From positions 124,001 through 188,000 of the forward strand of contig NZ_CAUFUE010000004.1 in NCBI RefSeq assembly GCF_959029255.1: a stretch of DNA of 64,000 nt, given 5' to 3'. The notes under the pieces are model-generated. The model was not told the origin of the DNA, searched no databases, and saw only the letters and a program-made list of their open reading frames with translations. Below are positions 42,704 to 52,576 of this stretch, piece after piece. Position 1 is the first letter of the stretch. Every line of letters starts with the position of its first letter. The stretch is from an uncultured Bacteroides sp. GTDB taxonomy: Bacteria > Bacteroidota > Bacteroidia > Bacteroidales > Bacteroidaceae. The translations under genes and the position numbers were made by a program.

Positions 42704-44437
42704 ATGAGAAAATTTAAAAATACATACCTGGCACTGGCGCTTCTGTCCTTCGGAAGCTTGTGCAGCACTTCATGCCAAGATACACTGGAAGAAAACCCCG
42801 ACTCCTACTATACTCGCAAAGACTTTTTTGTCAATGCCGCCAATGCAGAAATGGCAATCAATGGAATTTACAATGCACTGATTGATTTGTACGGATACAT
42901 AGACGGGCAAAACAGCGCCGCTTCGGACGACATCATGTTTCCTGCAGGCGGTAACAGCGGAGACAATGCACGTCGTGATATGGGGCACTACGCAATTACT
43001 ACTTCCAATAAAGACCTTGAAAATATATGGAACGGAAAATACGAGCAACTGAACCGCGCCAACTATTGCATACAAAATATTGAAGCCATGAAAGGTTACT
43101 CCAAAAACGACGAGCTCCAGAAACTTGTCGCCACGGCCAGGTTCCTCCGTGCGCAAACTGCTTTCGACATCGTACGCTATTGGGGCGACGCACCTTTCAA
43201 GACCAACTATTCCGCCAACTACGAAGATGCCTATCAGCCACGTACCGACCGCGAAAAGATATACGACCAAATCATCGAAGACCTGAATATCGCCAAGACT
43301 GTACTACCTTGGGCGGACGCGGACTCATCTCCCGAGAAGGTGTCACAAGGTGCCGCCCGCGCCTTGCTGATGCGCGTATTGCTAACGCGTGCCGGATATA
43401 GCCTCCAGATGAACGGTAAAACGGCACGTCCCCAAGACGGTGTGCGCAAAGAATATTTCAATGCGGTCATTGACGAATGGGAAGCCTTTGAAACCAATGA
43501 TTATCATGGATTTTATGAAGGAGGTTATGAAGCCTTATTCAGAAGTTTCTCCGAAGGTAAACTTAAATCCAAAGAGAGTCTTTTTGAAGTAGCGTTCTAC
43601 TACCCCACCACCAAAGGTTATTGGGGAAGCTATATGGGTCCTGCAGTAGCAGCAGCCAATGTAAAAACCGGTGAAACGAGCAAATACATGGGACGTGCCA
43701 ACGGTTCCTTCCGTGCCGTGCCGGAGTGGAGGAGCTTCTACGAAACGAAAACGGAAACCGTAGAAGAAAACGGAAAGAAAGTAGAAAAAGAGGTTCTTGT
43801 TGACAAGCGTCGCGATGTAGCGATATGTACCTACCAATACACATGGGACAATAAAATAAAAAACCACGTAAAAAAAGAAGACACGAGCGGGCGTAACTGG
43901 TATCCCGGCAAATGGCGTCGGGAATGGATGCCGAGCGGAACGACCAAAGACCTCAACTGCACGGACATCAACTACTGTATGCTCCGCTATGCCGACGTAG
44001 TGCTGATGGCAGCAGAAGCTTATAACGAAACAGGCAACACTCCGCAGGCATGGATACTCTTGAACAAGGTGCGTGAACGTGCCGGAGCAACCCCCACCAA
44101 TACATTGGCAGAATACAGGAAAGTGCAACCTAATCTCTATGACTTGCCCTACTTCAACAGTGGAGATGAGAAAGATAACTTCCGTACTGCTCTTTACTGG
44201 GAACGCGGACTGGAACTTGCCTTCGAAGGACAGCGTAAGTATGACCTCATCCGCTGGGGTATCCTTGCCGAAGCCCTGCAACTATTCGGCAAAGATACGG
44301 CTGCAAACTCGAGTACTAATAAAACTTACATAGCCCCGGACAATTTCAAGACCGGAAAACATGAACTGTTCCCTATCCCGATGGATGAGATACAGGTGAA
44401 TTACAAGCTGAACGGAAAAAACAACCCGGGCTATTGA
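42704..44437 (+). CDS. SusD/RagB glycan-binding lipoprotein
   Basis: A 577-residue surface lipoprotein that binds the target glycan and forms the lid on SusC. Lipobox near residue 24 (CSTSC, Cys followed by QDTLEENPDS). TPR-like helical core (QKLVATARFLRAQTAFDIVRYWGDAPF; AARALLMRVLLTRAGY). C-terminal signature TALYWERGLELAFEGQRKYDLIRWG. Directly follows susC and precedes the first heparinase-like lyase by 40 bp, so all are in one operon. Confidence 0.96.
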   Translation: MRKFKNTYLALALLSFGSLCSTSCQDTLEENPDSYYTRKDFFVNAANAEMAINGIYNALIDLYGYIDGQNSAASDDIMFPAGGNSGDNARRDMGHYAITTSNKDLENIWNGKYEQLNRANYCIQNIEAMKGYSKNDELQKLVATARFLRAQTAFDIVRYWGDAPFKTNYSANYEDAYQPRTDREKIYDQIIEDLNIAKTVLPWADADSSPEKVSQGAARALLMRVLLTRAGYSLQMNGKTARPQDGVRKEYFNAVIDEWEAFETNDYHGFYEGGYEALFRSFSEGKLKSKESLFEVAFYYPTTKGYWGSYMGPAVAAANVKTGETSKYMGRANGSFRAVPEWRSFYETKTETVEENGKKVEKEVLVDKRRDVAICTYQYTWDNKIKNHVKKEDTSGRNWYPGKWRREWMPSGTTKDLNCTDINYCMLRYADVVLMAAEAYNETGNTPQAWILLNKVRERAGATPTNTLAEYRKVQPNLYDLPYFNSGDEKDNFRTALYWERGLELAFEGQRKYDLIRWGILAEALQLFGKDTAANSSTNKTYIAPDNFKTGKHELFPIPMDEIQVNYKLNGKNNPGY

Positions 44438-44477
44438 ACAATTAATAATGTATAACTCATAAGCCATAATTCGTATC

Positions 44478-47015
44478 ATGAAAAAACAATCCACCATTCA
44501 ATGGACATTGATGCTCTTGCTTGCAATGGCAATAATACCATCGGCACTAGCACAAAAAACAACGCTGGAACGTGTACACGAAAACATACGTACCATCCCC
44601 TATCCGCAAGGAGAAAATACGCTTTACCTAAATCCCTCACCATTAGTGGTACCCGTAGAAATGCGCAAAGCAGAATATTTGCAATTCCAATTGTCTCAGA
44701 ACGCAGAGTTCCCCGAAGGAAAGACCATACAATCCAAGCCTCTTGCCTGGTGCATGTTCAATCCGCATCATATTCTGGAAAGCGGTATGTGGTATTGGCG
44801 TTTCCGCTCTATTGATAAAAACAAGAAAACGACGGAATGGAGTGAGACTTACAACTTCACCGTAACAGATGACGTACCGCAATTCGTAACTCCTGCCTTC
44901 GATGTTTTCATGAAGAATATGCCGAAAGGCTATCCGCGCATATACTGCTTCATAGACAAAGGACTGGAAAAAGGACAAGCCACCGTTACTACCCATCCCG
45001 AATATAAGGAAATGAAGAGACGTGCAGACGGTGCGATGAAGAACAGTCACGAAACTAATCCGCAACCCTATAAGGCAATAGGTAAGATTGCTTCCGATTT
45101 CAACGTCCTTTATACCGCCTATCGCACCACAGGTGAAAAACAGTATGCTGACAAGATGCTCGCCGTGACTCGTGCCTTGCTTGCCGTTCCTCATGATGAG
45201 AAGTTGCGTAATGACTTCGTATGCGGAGACATTATCTATATATTTACACATGCTTACGATGCCTGCTACAATCAATTGACCGATGCCGAACGCGAAGAGT
45301 TGGAAAAGCGTACCTTCACCACCGCTCAGTACCATCACATGTTGCAACGGAAGGGAACAGAAGAAAACCATATATTCGACAACCACTATTGGCAACGCGG
45401 CTTCCGCGAAATGCTGCAATTAGGGCTGATGTTTGCAGACACCCGCAACGATGCCAAAGAAATCCTGGAATACTGCTACGAACTCTGGACGGCACGCGCT
45501 CCGGCATCTGGTTTCAACCGTGACGGTGAATGGCATAACGGGCAAGGATACTTCAATGCCAATACCAAAACTTTATGGTATGTTCCTGCCCTGATGTCCT
45601 ACGTGACAGGTACCGACTTCCTGCAACATCCTTTTTACAAGAATTTGGGCCAAGCCTTGGTATATGCGTTTCCACCCAGGTCCAAAAGTGCAGGGTTCGG
45701 TGACGGAAACGAAACAAACAATACCCCTCCACGTCAACGTGTAGCCCTTGCCGACTATATCGCCCGCGAACTGCAAGATCCATACGCTATATGGTACTGT
45801 AATGAAACCAAAGCCGCTGTTGGAGATTTCGACACCCGCCTCCAACGCATGGGTTCCCTAAAAAGCTATCCATCCGCCACTCCGCTTCCCGAAGATGCCC
45901 CCAAAGCCCTGTGGATGAAGGATACCGGTGAAATGCTGGCGCACAGTAATCTCAAGCGTTACCGCGAAAATACATTCCTCAGTTTCCGTTCCAGCTCGTT
46001 CGGCTCAGGCAGTCATACGCTTGCCGACCAAAATAGTTTTAACCTGCACTTCCGTGGGATACCCGTATATCGTTCTACCGGTTATTACCTGAACTTCAGC
46101 GATTCTCACAACTTATTGTCCTATCGCCATACCCGTGCTCACAATACTATTCTGGTAGACGGTATCGGACAACCGTTCACCACCCGCGCTTACGGTAAAG
46201 TGACACGTATGCTCAACGGTGAAAATATCTCATACGCCTGTGGCGATGCCAGTAACGCCTATTGTGGTCTGACCGACTACCCCATGTGGAAGAAAAATTT
46301 CGAGAACTCCAAAGTAGAAGAATCGGTAGAGAATGGATTTGGCGAAACCCCACTGAAAAAATACCGTCGCCATATCTTATTGCTGCATCCCAATATCGTA
46401 GTTATATACGACGAGTTGGAAGCCGATAAACCTGTGCGTTGGGATTGGCTGCTACACAGTCCGGTACGGTTCCAATTTGAGGAAAACGCCAAGGACAAGA
46501 TACTCACCACCGTATATCCCGAAAAGAAGTTCACTTCTATCGCCCGCTTATTCAGTAATTCGGAGTGCAAACTGTCACAGACCGACCAATACTTCTCCGC
46601 TCCCGACCCCAAGAAAATGCGTAAGGGAACGGAATATCCCAATACCTGGCACATGACCGCTTCCTACGAGAAGAGCGCCGCCAACCGTATCCTTACCATC
46701 ATTACCCTGTTACCGGATGGAGACAAGCCTATCAACGTGATACACGACAAGAACGGCAATCCCAACGACTTTATAGCAGGAAAATGGAAAATCAGAGCGC
46801 AACTGGATTCCAAGCAACCCGCAGAGCTACTCATACGCGATCCTAAAGCCGGTACATTATTCAGCCTGGGTAACAAAAACCTCAAGATTGAAGGACAAGA
46901 TTATAAGCGTGAACCGGGTACCTCCATACTTTATGACATTATGGACGGACAGTGGACCATACATGAAATGAGTGACTATGAACCGCAACCTACGAGCACT
47001 TTCCCGAAAAAGTAA
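44478..47015 (+). CDS. Heparinase II/III-superfamily polysaccharide lyase (DUF4962 type), periplasmic
   Basis: An 845-residue lyase with a plain signal peptide (MKKQSTIQWTLMLLLAMAIIPSALAQ), so probably periplasmic. The N-terminal DUF4962-type region is at about 50-450: PLAWCMFNPHHILESGMWYW, the helical toroid EENHIFDNHYWQRGFREML, WTARAPASGFNRDGEWHNG. A heparinase II/III beta-sandwich follows at about 490-780: GSGSHTLADQNSFN and SYRHTRAHNTILVDGIGQPF. Related to the lyase at 52577-55150. It cleaves uronic-acid polysaccharides by beta-elimination; the CAZy family (PL12, PL15, PL33, PL35 and PL37 share this fold) and substrate cannot be assigned by eye. Fourth-from-first gene of the PUL, in the susCD operon. 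Confidence 0.88.
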   Translation: MKKQSTIQWTLMLLLAMAIIPSALAQKTTLERVHENIRTIPYPQGENTLYLNPSPLVVPVEMRKAEYLQFQLSQNAEFPEGKTIQSKPLAWCMFNPHHILESGMWYWRFRSIDKNKKTTEWSETYNFTVTDDVPQFVTPAFDVFMKNMPKGYPRIYCFIDKGLEKGQATVTTHPEYKEMKRRADGAMKNSHETNPQPYKAIGKIASDFNVLYTAYRTTGEKQYADKMLAVTRALLAVPHDEKLRNDFVCGDIIYIFTHAYDACYNQLTDAEREELEKRTFTTAQYHHMLQRKGTEENHIFDNHYWQRGFREMLQLGLMFADTRNDAKEILEYCYELWTARAPASGFNRDGEWHNGQGYFNANTKTLWYVPALMSYVTGTDFLQHPFYKNLGQALVYAFPPRSKSAGFGDGNETNNTPPRQRVALADYIARELQDPYAIWYCNETKAAVGDFDTRLQRMGSLKSYPSATPLPEDAPKALWMKDTGEMLAHSNLKRYRENTFLSFRSSSFGSGSHTLADQNSFNLHFRGIPVYRSTGYYLNFSDSHNLLSYRHTRAHNTILVDGIGQPFTTRAYGKVTRMLNGENISYACGDASNAYCGLTDYPMWKKNFENSKVEESVENGFGETPLKKYRRHILLLHPNIVVIYDELEADKPVRWDWLLHSPVRFQFEENAKDKILTTVYPEKKFTSIARLFSNSECKLSQTDQYFSAPDPKKMRKGTEYPNTWHMTASYEKSAANRILTIITLLPDGDKPINVIHDKNGNPNDFIAGKWKIRAQLDSKQPAELLIRDPKAGTLFSLGNKNLKIEGQDYKREPGTSILYDIMDGQWTIHEMSDYEPQPTSTFPKK

Positions 47016-47041
47016 AATCAGTTTAAATCAATTATATAGAC

Positions 47042-48403
47042 ATGAAAAACCTGAAATCTGCTTTAATCTTCTGTTCAGCCCTTCCTGCCGCATTACTTGC
47101 GCAAGAACGTCCGAATATCATTTACATAATGACCGACCAGCAGACCGCCACTGCCATGAGTTGCACCGGAAATAAGAACTTACATACTCCCAACATGGAT
47201 AAACTGGCGCAAAGGGGCATCCGTTTTGAGAATGCCTACTGTGCGCATCCCCTGAGCGGACCGTCACGTGCAGCCATGTTCACCGGCCGTACTTCCGGTG
47301 AAACCGGTATGGACAAAAACGGGGTACCAATGCCTGATTCACTCCGTACCATCAGCCTGGGCACCCTCATGGAAGAAGTCGGATACACTACTGCCTATTC
47401 GGGCAAATGGCATGTACATACCAACTCATTACCCGGCAGGCACGCATTCGGGTTTGAGAACCTGCACGACCACAATGATTTCGGCTTGGCAGAAGCATGT
47501 GTCGATTTCTTGCAACGTAAACATGATAAACCATTCTTCCTTGTCGCCTCGTTCGACAATCCACACAATATTTGCGAATATGCCCGCAAACAGCCTTTGC
47601 CGTTCGCCACTTTGAAAGAGCCCGAATTAGAGAAATGTCCCAACCTGCCCGCCAACTTTGCCGTCGCCCCTTATGACGCAGATGTACTGGCACGCGAAAA
47701 AAGTCTCAGTTACCGTATCTACCCAACCAACAACTATACTCCCGATGACTGGCGCCGATACCTCAATGCCTACTATCGCCTTGTGGAAAATGTTGATGTC
47801 GAAATAGGTAAGATTGTAGAGGAAATAGACAAACAGAATCTTTGGAGGAATACCGTCATCATCTTCACCAGTGATCACGGAGACGGAACTGCCTCCCATC
47901 AGTGGAACCAAAAAACCGTTCTTTATGAAGAAGTTACCAATATTCCTTTTATCGTCTGCCTGCCTGGCGGAAAGAATGCCGGTAAGGTGCTTCCACAACT
48001 CATCAACAACGGAGTAGACCTAATACCAAGCCTCTGTGACTGGGCAGGCGCCAAGTTACCCAATGGATGCCAAGGTACCAGTTTCCGCACTGTGGTTGAA
48101 AGCGGAGACCCGCAGAAGGAACACCAATCCTATGTAGTAACGGAAACTTACTTCTTTCAGACCGGCGGTACACGAGGATGGATGGTACGCACACCGCATT
48201 ACAAATATGTATTGTACGAAGCAGGCAAAAATCGCGAAATGCTCTATGATATGCAGGCCGACCGTGGCGAAATGCGTAATCTTGCCATCGAAAGCCGGTA
48301 TAAAGATACTCTGAACGAACATCGCCAAATGCTTCGACAATGGATGGCAAAACATCCAATGCCGGGACATTCTTCATCGATACGGTTTATACCCAAACAA
48401 TAG
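47042..48403 (+). CDS. Secreted sulfatase, Ser-type, paralogue of the first
   Basis: 453 residues, signal peptide ending near LLAQERP. N-terminal metal motif RPNIIYIMTDQQT. Formylglycine motif LSGPSRAAMFTG with Ser72. GKWHVHTN, HDKPFFLVASFDNPHN and FTSDHGDGTASHQWNQK follow, nearly the same as in the sulfatase at 37823. It lies 26 bp after the heparinase-like gene, same operon. The two sulfatases probably remove sulfate from different positions or oligosaccharide sizes (inference). Confidence 0.92.
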   Translation: MKNLKSALIFCSALPAALLAQERPNIIYIMTDQQTATAMSCTGNKNLHTPNMDKLAQRGIRFENAYCAHPLSGPSRAAMFTGRTSGETGMDKNGVPMPDSLRTISLGTLMEEVGYTTAYSGKWHVHTNSLPGRHAFGFENLHDHNDFGLAEACVDFLQRKHDKPFFLVASFDNPHNICEYARKQPLPFATLKEPELEKCPNLPANFAVAPYDADVLAREKSLSYRIYPTNNYTPDDWRRYLNAYYRLVENVDVEIGKIVEEIDKQNLWRNTVIIFTSDHGDGTASHQWNQKTVLYEEVTNIPFIVCLPGGKNAGKVLPQLINNGVDLIPSLCDWAGAKLPNGCQGTSFRTVVESGDPQKEHQSYVVTETYFFQTGGTRGWMVRTPHYKYVLYEAGKNREMLYDMQADRGEMRNLAIESRYKDTLNEHRQMLRQWMAKHPMPGHSSSIRFIPKQ

Positions 48404-48440
48404 AAATCACTTCCAGAAGTATGCAGGTGTACATTTCGTA

Positions 48441-48545
48441 CACAATTCTGAAAGGTGTTAAAACAGATTTGAAACTCAATTATCCGATATTGAACATGGT
48501 TGAGACAAATCAGAATTAATTGTTTTTCCATATAATCTAACTTTG
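48441..48545 (+). promoter_or_regulatory. Promoter region of the fimbrillin-like cassette with 21-bp spaced motifs
   Basis: CTGAAAG (48448) and TTGAAAC (48469) are 21 bp apart, each preceded by ACA three bases upstream, as in the susC repeats. A -7 box TAACTTTG is at 48538-48545. This suggests the three genes that follow have their own promoter and may share control with the PUL. Confidence 0.5.
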
Positions 48546-48636
48546 TCGATGAAGAAAAACAGAAATGGAAAATACAGAATCGCATACCTTAATTTATCAG
48601 AGTTATGAGTAACAACATTTATATGAAAAACATTTT

Positions 48637-49368
48637 ATGAAACTGAGTACTTATATATCACGAATACTTATCCTGGCTATGGGACTTAACCTGACCACTA
48701 TCGCCTACTCACAAGAGAACAAGACGAAGGTCATCGACAAAAAGACCGTAGTCACCGGAAAGAAAGTCCAGAAAGCTGAGCGTGCCGCAAAAACAGAACA
48801 AAAGAAAGCATCCACAGAGAAAAAGCCACAGCAAAGAAATCTAACAGTAAAGAAGCCGCAATCTCCAAAAGAAAGAAACAGCCGCTTTATCGCACTGAAA
48901 ACCAACGTACCTTTTGATGTGCTGGCAATACAAAACCTCGCATTGGAATTTGAAGTACATAAACGCATCACAATTGACATCCCCGTCATGTGGAGCATAA
49001 GCGATATAGAGCGTGAACACGGCTTGCGCACCATCGCCCTGCAGCCCGAAGTACGCTGGTGGCTCAAATCTGCTACTGACGGAGGGCATTTCTTCGGATT
49101 ACACATCCATGCCGCGTGGTTTAACCTTAAGTGGAACGATAACCGTTACCAGACCGAAAAACGTCCATTAGTGGGTGCAGGTGTCAGCTATGGATACCGT
49201 TGGAATCTAGGAAACCATTGGGGAACCGAGTTCAATCTGGGCTTCGGATATGCCAACATGAAGTACAATACCTATTATAACATAGAGAACGGTGCCTACA
49301 TTGATACCCGTCTTCGCAATTATTGGGGCATCACCCGTGCGGGGCTCTCACTTGTTTACCGTTTTTAA
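48637..49368 (+). CDS. DUF3575 outer membrane protein
   Basis: A 243-residue protein: signal peptide to about residue 25 (TTIAYSQ), a Lys-rich low-complexity linker of about 45 residues (TGKKVQKAERAAKTEQKKAS), then the DUF3575 beta-barrel-like domain (FIALKTNVPFDVLAIQNLALE; LQPEVRWWLK; GAGVSYGYRWNLG) with an aromatic C terminus (LSLVYRF). In Bacteroides such proteins often sit before fimbrillin-like genes. A mini frame (ATG AAA AAC ATT TTA TGA, 48623-48640) overlaps its ATG. First gene of the nested cassette. Confidence 0.85.
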   Translation: MKLSTYISRILILAMGLNLTTIAYSQENKTKVIDKKTVVTGKKVQKAERAAKTEQKKASTEKKPQQRNLTVKKPQSPKERNSRFIALKTNVPFDVLAIQNLALEFEVHKRITIDIPVMWSISDIEREHGLRTIALQPEVRWWLKSATDGGHFFGLHIHAAWFNLKWNDNRYQTEKRPLVGAGVSYGYRWNLGNHWGTEFNLGFGYANMKYNTYYNIENGAYIDTRLRNYWGITRAGLSLVYRF

Positions 49369-49381
49369 GGAGGAAGAAACC

Positions 49382-50455
49382 ATGAAAAGAAAACTCACTA
49401 CATACATTTTGGCATACCTGTTGATGCCTGTCTTGGTGACCGGTTGCCTATACGAAAACCCGGTGATGACCGCTGACGGCGAACTGGGCATTGACCCTAC
49501 GGAAGTAACCCTGAAAGCCAATATCAAGTTCAACCTCAAAATGCCTGCATCCGCTGAAGGAGCAACCGCCCTAGAACGCCCGGAGGCAGGTGAAAAGCCG
49601 TCATACCGCCACCGTTTTGTAATAGATGCTTATCATAACCGTACGCTCGCCGCACGCCAAGTGATATATGAAGACATTGTAGACGGACGTACTGAAATGT
49701 CCATCCCCGTCAGTATGAAATTGCATGCCCTAAATTATGAAATAGCTGTATGGACGGACTATGTGCAGGTGCCCAACGAAGAAGAAGATATCACGGGAAC
49801 TGAAGAGTACTTTTATAACACTACAAGCAACCATCTACTCACGGTATTGGGCAGTGAAACCTATCGTGCCAACAATGAATACAAGGATGCCCTCTGTGGC
49901 AAAACCGATATAGACCTTGGTGAATACCGTGAAGAATGGGGTGCGCAAATAACTACGGATATAGAACTGAAACGTCCCGTAGCACGCTATGAGCTGGTGG
50001 CTAACGATGTGACCAAGTTCCTGAAACGTATTGAAGCCGGAACGGTAAAAGGTGAAACATTCACTCTAAAAGTGAAGTACAATACTTACCTCAACGTGGG
50101 ATACAATGTACTTGAACGCTTGCCTCGCCACGGATTGATGTACCTGCAATATCAAAGGACCATCCGCCTGAAAGACCTGAAGGATAAAGACACCTTCCCG
50201 TTGGTATTCGACTATGTATTTGCGGCAGATGACATGATGACCCGCATTCCTGTGACACTGGAAATAGTAGACGGAAGCAAGAAGATGGTGGCAGCCACCA
50301 CATTTAATATTTCCGTTTATGGAGGCAAGCATTCCACAACCACGCATAACTTCCTCACTGCCGACCCGGACGGAGGTATCGACTTCGACCCGAGTTACGA
50401 TGGAGAAGAAGAAATCATCGTACCGGGAGAAGTCACTAAAAACAATTCTAAATAA
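49382..50455 (+). CDS. Fimbrillin-like lipoprotein (DUF6562-type)
   Basis: A 357-residue lipoprotein from the ATG at 49382; an unusually strong ribosome binding site (AGGAGG) lies 9 bp before it, overlapping the stop of the DUF3575 gene. Lipobox Cys near residue 18 (VLVTGCLYEN). Two beta-rich domains with patterns seen in Bacteroides fimbrillin/Mfa-like proteins (YRHRFVIDAYHNRTLAARQ; LHALNYEIAVWTDYV; LKRPVARYELVANDV). Probably a structural or anchoring subunit of a surface filament; this is inferred from fold and context. Confidence 0.75.
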   Translation: MKRKLTTYILAYLLMPVLVTGCLYENPVMTADGELGIDPTEVTLKANIKFNLKMPASAEGATALERPEAGEKPSYRHRFVIDAYHNRTLAARQVIYEDIVDGRTEMSIPVSMKLHALNYEIAVWTDYVQVPNEEEDITGTEEYFYNTTSNHLLTVLGSETYRANNEYKDALCGKTDIDLGEYREEWGAQITTDIELKRPVARYELVANDVTKFLKRIEAGTVKGETFTLKVKYNTYLNVGYNVLERLPRHGLMYLQYQRTIRLKDLKDKDTFPLVFDYVFAADDMMTRIPVTLEIVDGSKKMVAATTFNISVYGGKHSTTTHNFLTADPDGGIDFDPSYDGEEEIIVPGEVTKNNSK

Positions 50456-50490
50456 AATAATTAATTAACCAACTAATATCAAAAACGATT

Positions 50491-52158
50491 ATGAAAAAGA
50501 ATTTTCTGTATCCAATGATGGCTTTATTCATGTTGCTTTTCACAGTTTCATGTAGTCAGGAAGAGATTCTCTCCGATTCTTCCAATCCGAAAACCATTAC
50601 AATGAACGTAACCATCCCAACAGGTAATGGCCCCTCCACGCGCGCCCTCCCGGCAGAAGTCGCCGGACATCAATTACGCTGTATCATGCAGATTATAAAC
50701 AAAACGGATAATTCCGTCATCGCAACCCAAACAACTAAAGTGACAGCCGAGAATGTTACTTTTACATTCGATACACCGGAAGCGGAATATCTCCTTCTTT
50801 TTTGGGCTGACTATATACCCGAAAATGCAGAACTCACGGCAAATAATTTATATAACATCGAGAAACTGACAAATATAACTTATGCCAAAACCGATAATAG
50901 CCTGTTTAACAGTGCTGCTGCCGATGCCTTCTGTGGTAAAGTACTTCAAGGAGGAGAAGCAAGTGGTGTTATATTGAAACGCCCCTTCGCAAAAATGACC
51001 CTTAAACCTGCAGATTCGCAAAAAGCGGATTTTGAGGATTATGACAAGCTCCAAGCTACCTACAAAACTCCCAGCGGCTATAATGTCATGTCAGGTACAA
51101 CAAGCGGATGGACTGAAGTTACTTATAACGATGCCATCACTGCGGATAGCTGGTTCAGTACTTTCGTTTTTGCAAGTAATAACACCGCAAGCCTGGATGA
51201 CGGTGCAGGGAACCTCATTAAAATGGAGTTTACGGATACTGCTACCGAAAGTCCCAAAGCACCGAAAAATGTGAAAGTAGAAGGTAGTGCTATACATACC
51301 GGTGAAAACGTGAATACAGACGTAAAAGTAGAAACAAAAAATGATAATTCTACATCTGTAGAGATTACTATCAATGGTGACTTTATTGACCCGAATGTGT
51401 TGGCGGTAGGTAAATACATTTATGCTGACGGTACTTACGGTGACGATGCAACCGATGCCATTGCGGTAGTATTTGCATTGGCGAATGAATTTGCAGGAAA
51501 TGATGATGCAGCCGCAGATTACGGCGAAAGCTATAAAGATAAAACAATTGCAGGATATGCGGTAGCATTAGAAAATATTGTAAAAGTAGGAGACCGCCCA
51601 AACGTTAGACTAGATATGAATGACGGTTCACCCGCTTGGCCCGCTATGACTACTACTAAAGCGTTAGGAACTACATTCAAAGGATATTCAGCAACACAAA
51701 CTTTACTCAGTTACGTCAATACATTCAGACAGACAGATGGGACAAACAATGCAAGCGAAGTTGTAAAAGGTACCTCACCTCTTTATAACGCTTATGAAAC
51801 ATGGGTAGGCGATTCTAATCATGGCACCCAATATACCAGTCCATGGTATATTCCTTCTTTAGCGCAATCAAATTATTTCTTTGAGAAGGTTTTGGGAGAG
51901 TCGGCTGTTGCAGCACTCACTGCCATAATAGATCCTGAAACTTCCTTTGTCCCAGATAAAGGTAGTGGTACATTCTTTGCATCCAGTTGCGTACTTGCAG
52001 ATGCCAAAGGTGAAGATAAGATATCATCGACTATGATTGAAAATAAAGAAAACACACCGACAACACTTGCCAACAATGCAGGAAAATGTGCCATAAAAGA
52101 TGGAAAAGCCACCATTCGTCCTATCCTTACAGTGTTCGAAGGTATCACAAAAAAATAA
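50491..52158 (+). CDS. Fimbrillin-like surface lipoprotein, larger (possible tip/adhesin)
   Basis: A 555-residue lipoprotein with lipobox Cys near residue 21 (TVSCSQEEIL). The N-terminal half (about 30-270) repeats the fimbrillin-like pattern of the previous gene (TMNVTIPTGNGPSTRALPAEVAGHQ cut short here; LLLFWADYIPE; ILKRPFAKMTLKPAD). The C-terminal half (about 300-550) has YIYADGTYGDDATDAIAVVFA and WYIPSLAQSNYFF, a pattern found in C-terminal domains of Bacteroides fimbrial tip proteins. A candidate adhesin carried on the filament. Third gene of the cassette, followed by a GC-rich terminator. Confidence 0.75.
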   Translation: MKKNFLYPMMALFMLLFTVSCSQEEILSDSSNPKTITMNVTIPTGNGPSTRALPAEVAGHQLRCIMQIINKTDNSVIATQTTKVTAENVTFTFDTPEAEYLLLFWADYIPENAELTANNLYNIEKLTNITYAKTDNSLFNSAAADAFCGKVLQGGEASGVILKRPFAKMTLKPADSQKADFEDYDKLQATYKTPSGYNVMSGTTSGWTEVTYNDAITADSWFSTFVFASNNTASLDDGAGNLIKMEFTDTATESPKAPKNVKVEGSAIHTGENVNTDVKVETKNDNSTSVEITINGDFIDPNVLAVGKYIYADGTYGDDATDAIAVVFALANEFAGNDDAAADYGESYKDKTIAGYAVALENIVKVGDRPNVRLDMNDGSPAWPAMTTTKALGTTFKGYSATQTLLSYVNTFRQTDGTNNASEVVKGTSPLYNAYETWVGDSNHGTQYTSPWYIPSLAQSNYFFEKVLGESAVAALTAIIDPETSFVPDKGSGTFFASSCVLADAKGEDKISSTMIENKENTPTTLANNAGKCAIKDGKATIRPILTVFEGITKK

Positions 52159-52203
52159 TAATCAAGCAGGATAACAATCTTTTATAGGTTTTAATCACTC
52201 TCC

Positions 52204-52246
52204 CTCCCCGCCTCTACCTACTACAGTAAGATTGGCGGGGAGTTTC
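52204..52246 (+). terminator. Intrinsic terminator after the fimbrillin-like cassette
   Basis: CTCCCCGCC (52204-52212) pairs perfectly with GGCGGGGAG (52234-52242), followed by TTTC. It ends the cassette. The gap 52159-52576 also holds the phased repeat at 52288 and candidate regulator motifs. Confidence 0.85.
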
Positions 52247-52287
52247 ATCAATAAGAAGAGCCTACCTGCCCATGACACACCAATGCC

Positions 52288-52347
52288 ATTAAAAGCCTTT
52301 CAACTCACTATTAAAAGCCTTATAATACATTATTAAAAGGCTTTTAA
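52288..52347. repeat. Three-unit phased repeat, period 22 bp, second locus
   Basis: Units at 52288 (ATTAAAAGCCTTTCAA), 52310 (ATTAAAAGCCTTATAA) and 52332 (ATTAAAAGGCTTTTAA), exactly 22 bp apart. TACCTGCC (52263-52270) and GGCAGGTA flank them as an inverted pair. Same unit, number and spacing as at 12695-12756, 40 kb away. Confidence 0.85.
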
Positions 52348-52467
52348 TAACACATCAGTCCTATAGGCAGGTAAGTTCACCCTTAACTGTAACCCGACTC
52401 ACTCCATACTACAGCCCTGTTCCCTACCGAAGGCATCATTATTCAAACAATTTTGCTATCCAAAAAC

Positions 52468-52521
52468 ACAATATTGAAAGCTTTTTCTACATAAGCAGAA
52501 AGCAAATCAACAATTTGAAAG
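52468..52521 (+). promoter_or_regulatory. TTGAAAG motif cluster upstream of the second lyase
   Basis: TTGAAAG at 52474 and 52515 with a CAGAAAG between (52496), roughly two helical turns apart. The first is preceded by ACAATA as in the susC repeats. A weak -7-like CACCTTTG follows near 52543. Confidence 0.4.
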
Positions 52522-52576
52522 CCCCGTTCATCGGTTTTTCACCACCTTTGCATGCAAAGATTAATATGAAAAACCA

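Noticed and set aside
43535..44281. Minus-strand frame (248 codons) inside susD
   Set aside because: Shadow of susD; no motif, no start context.
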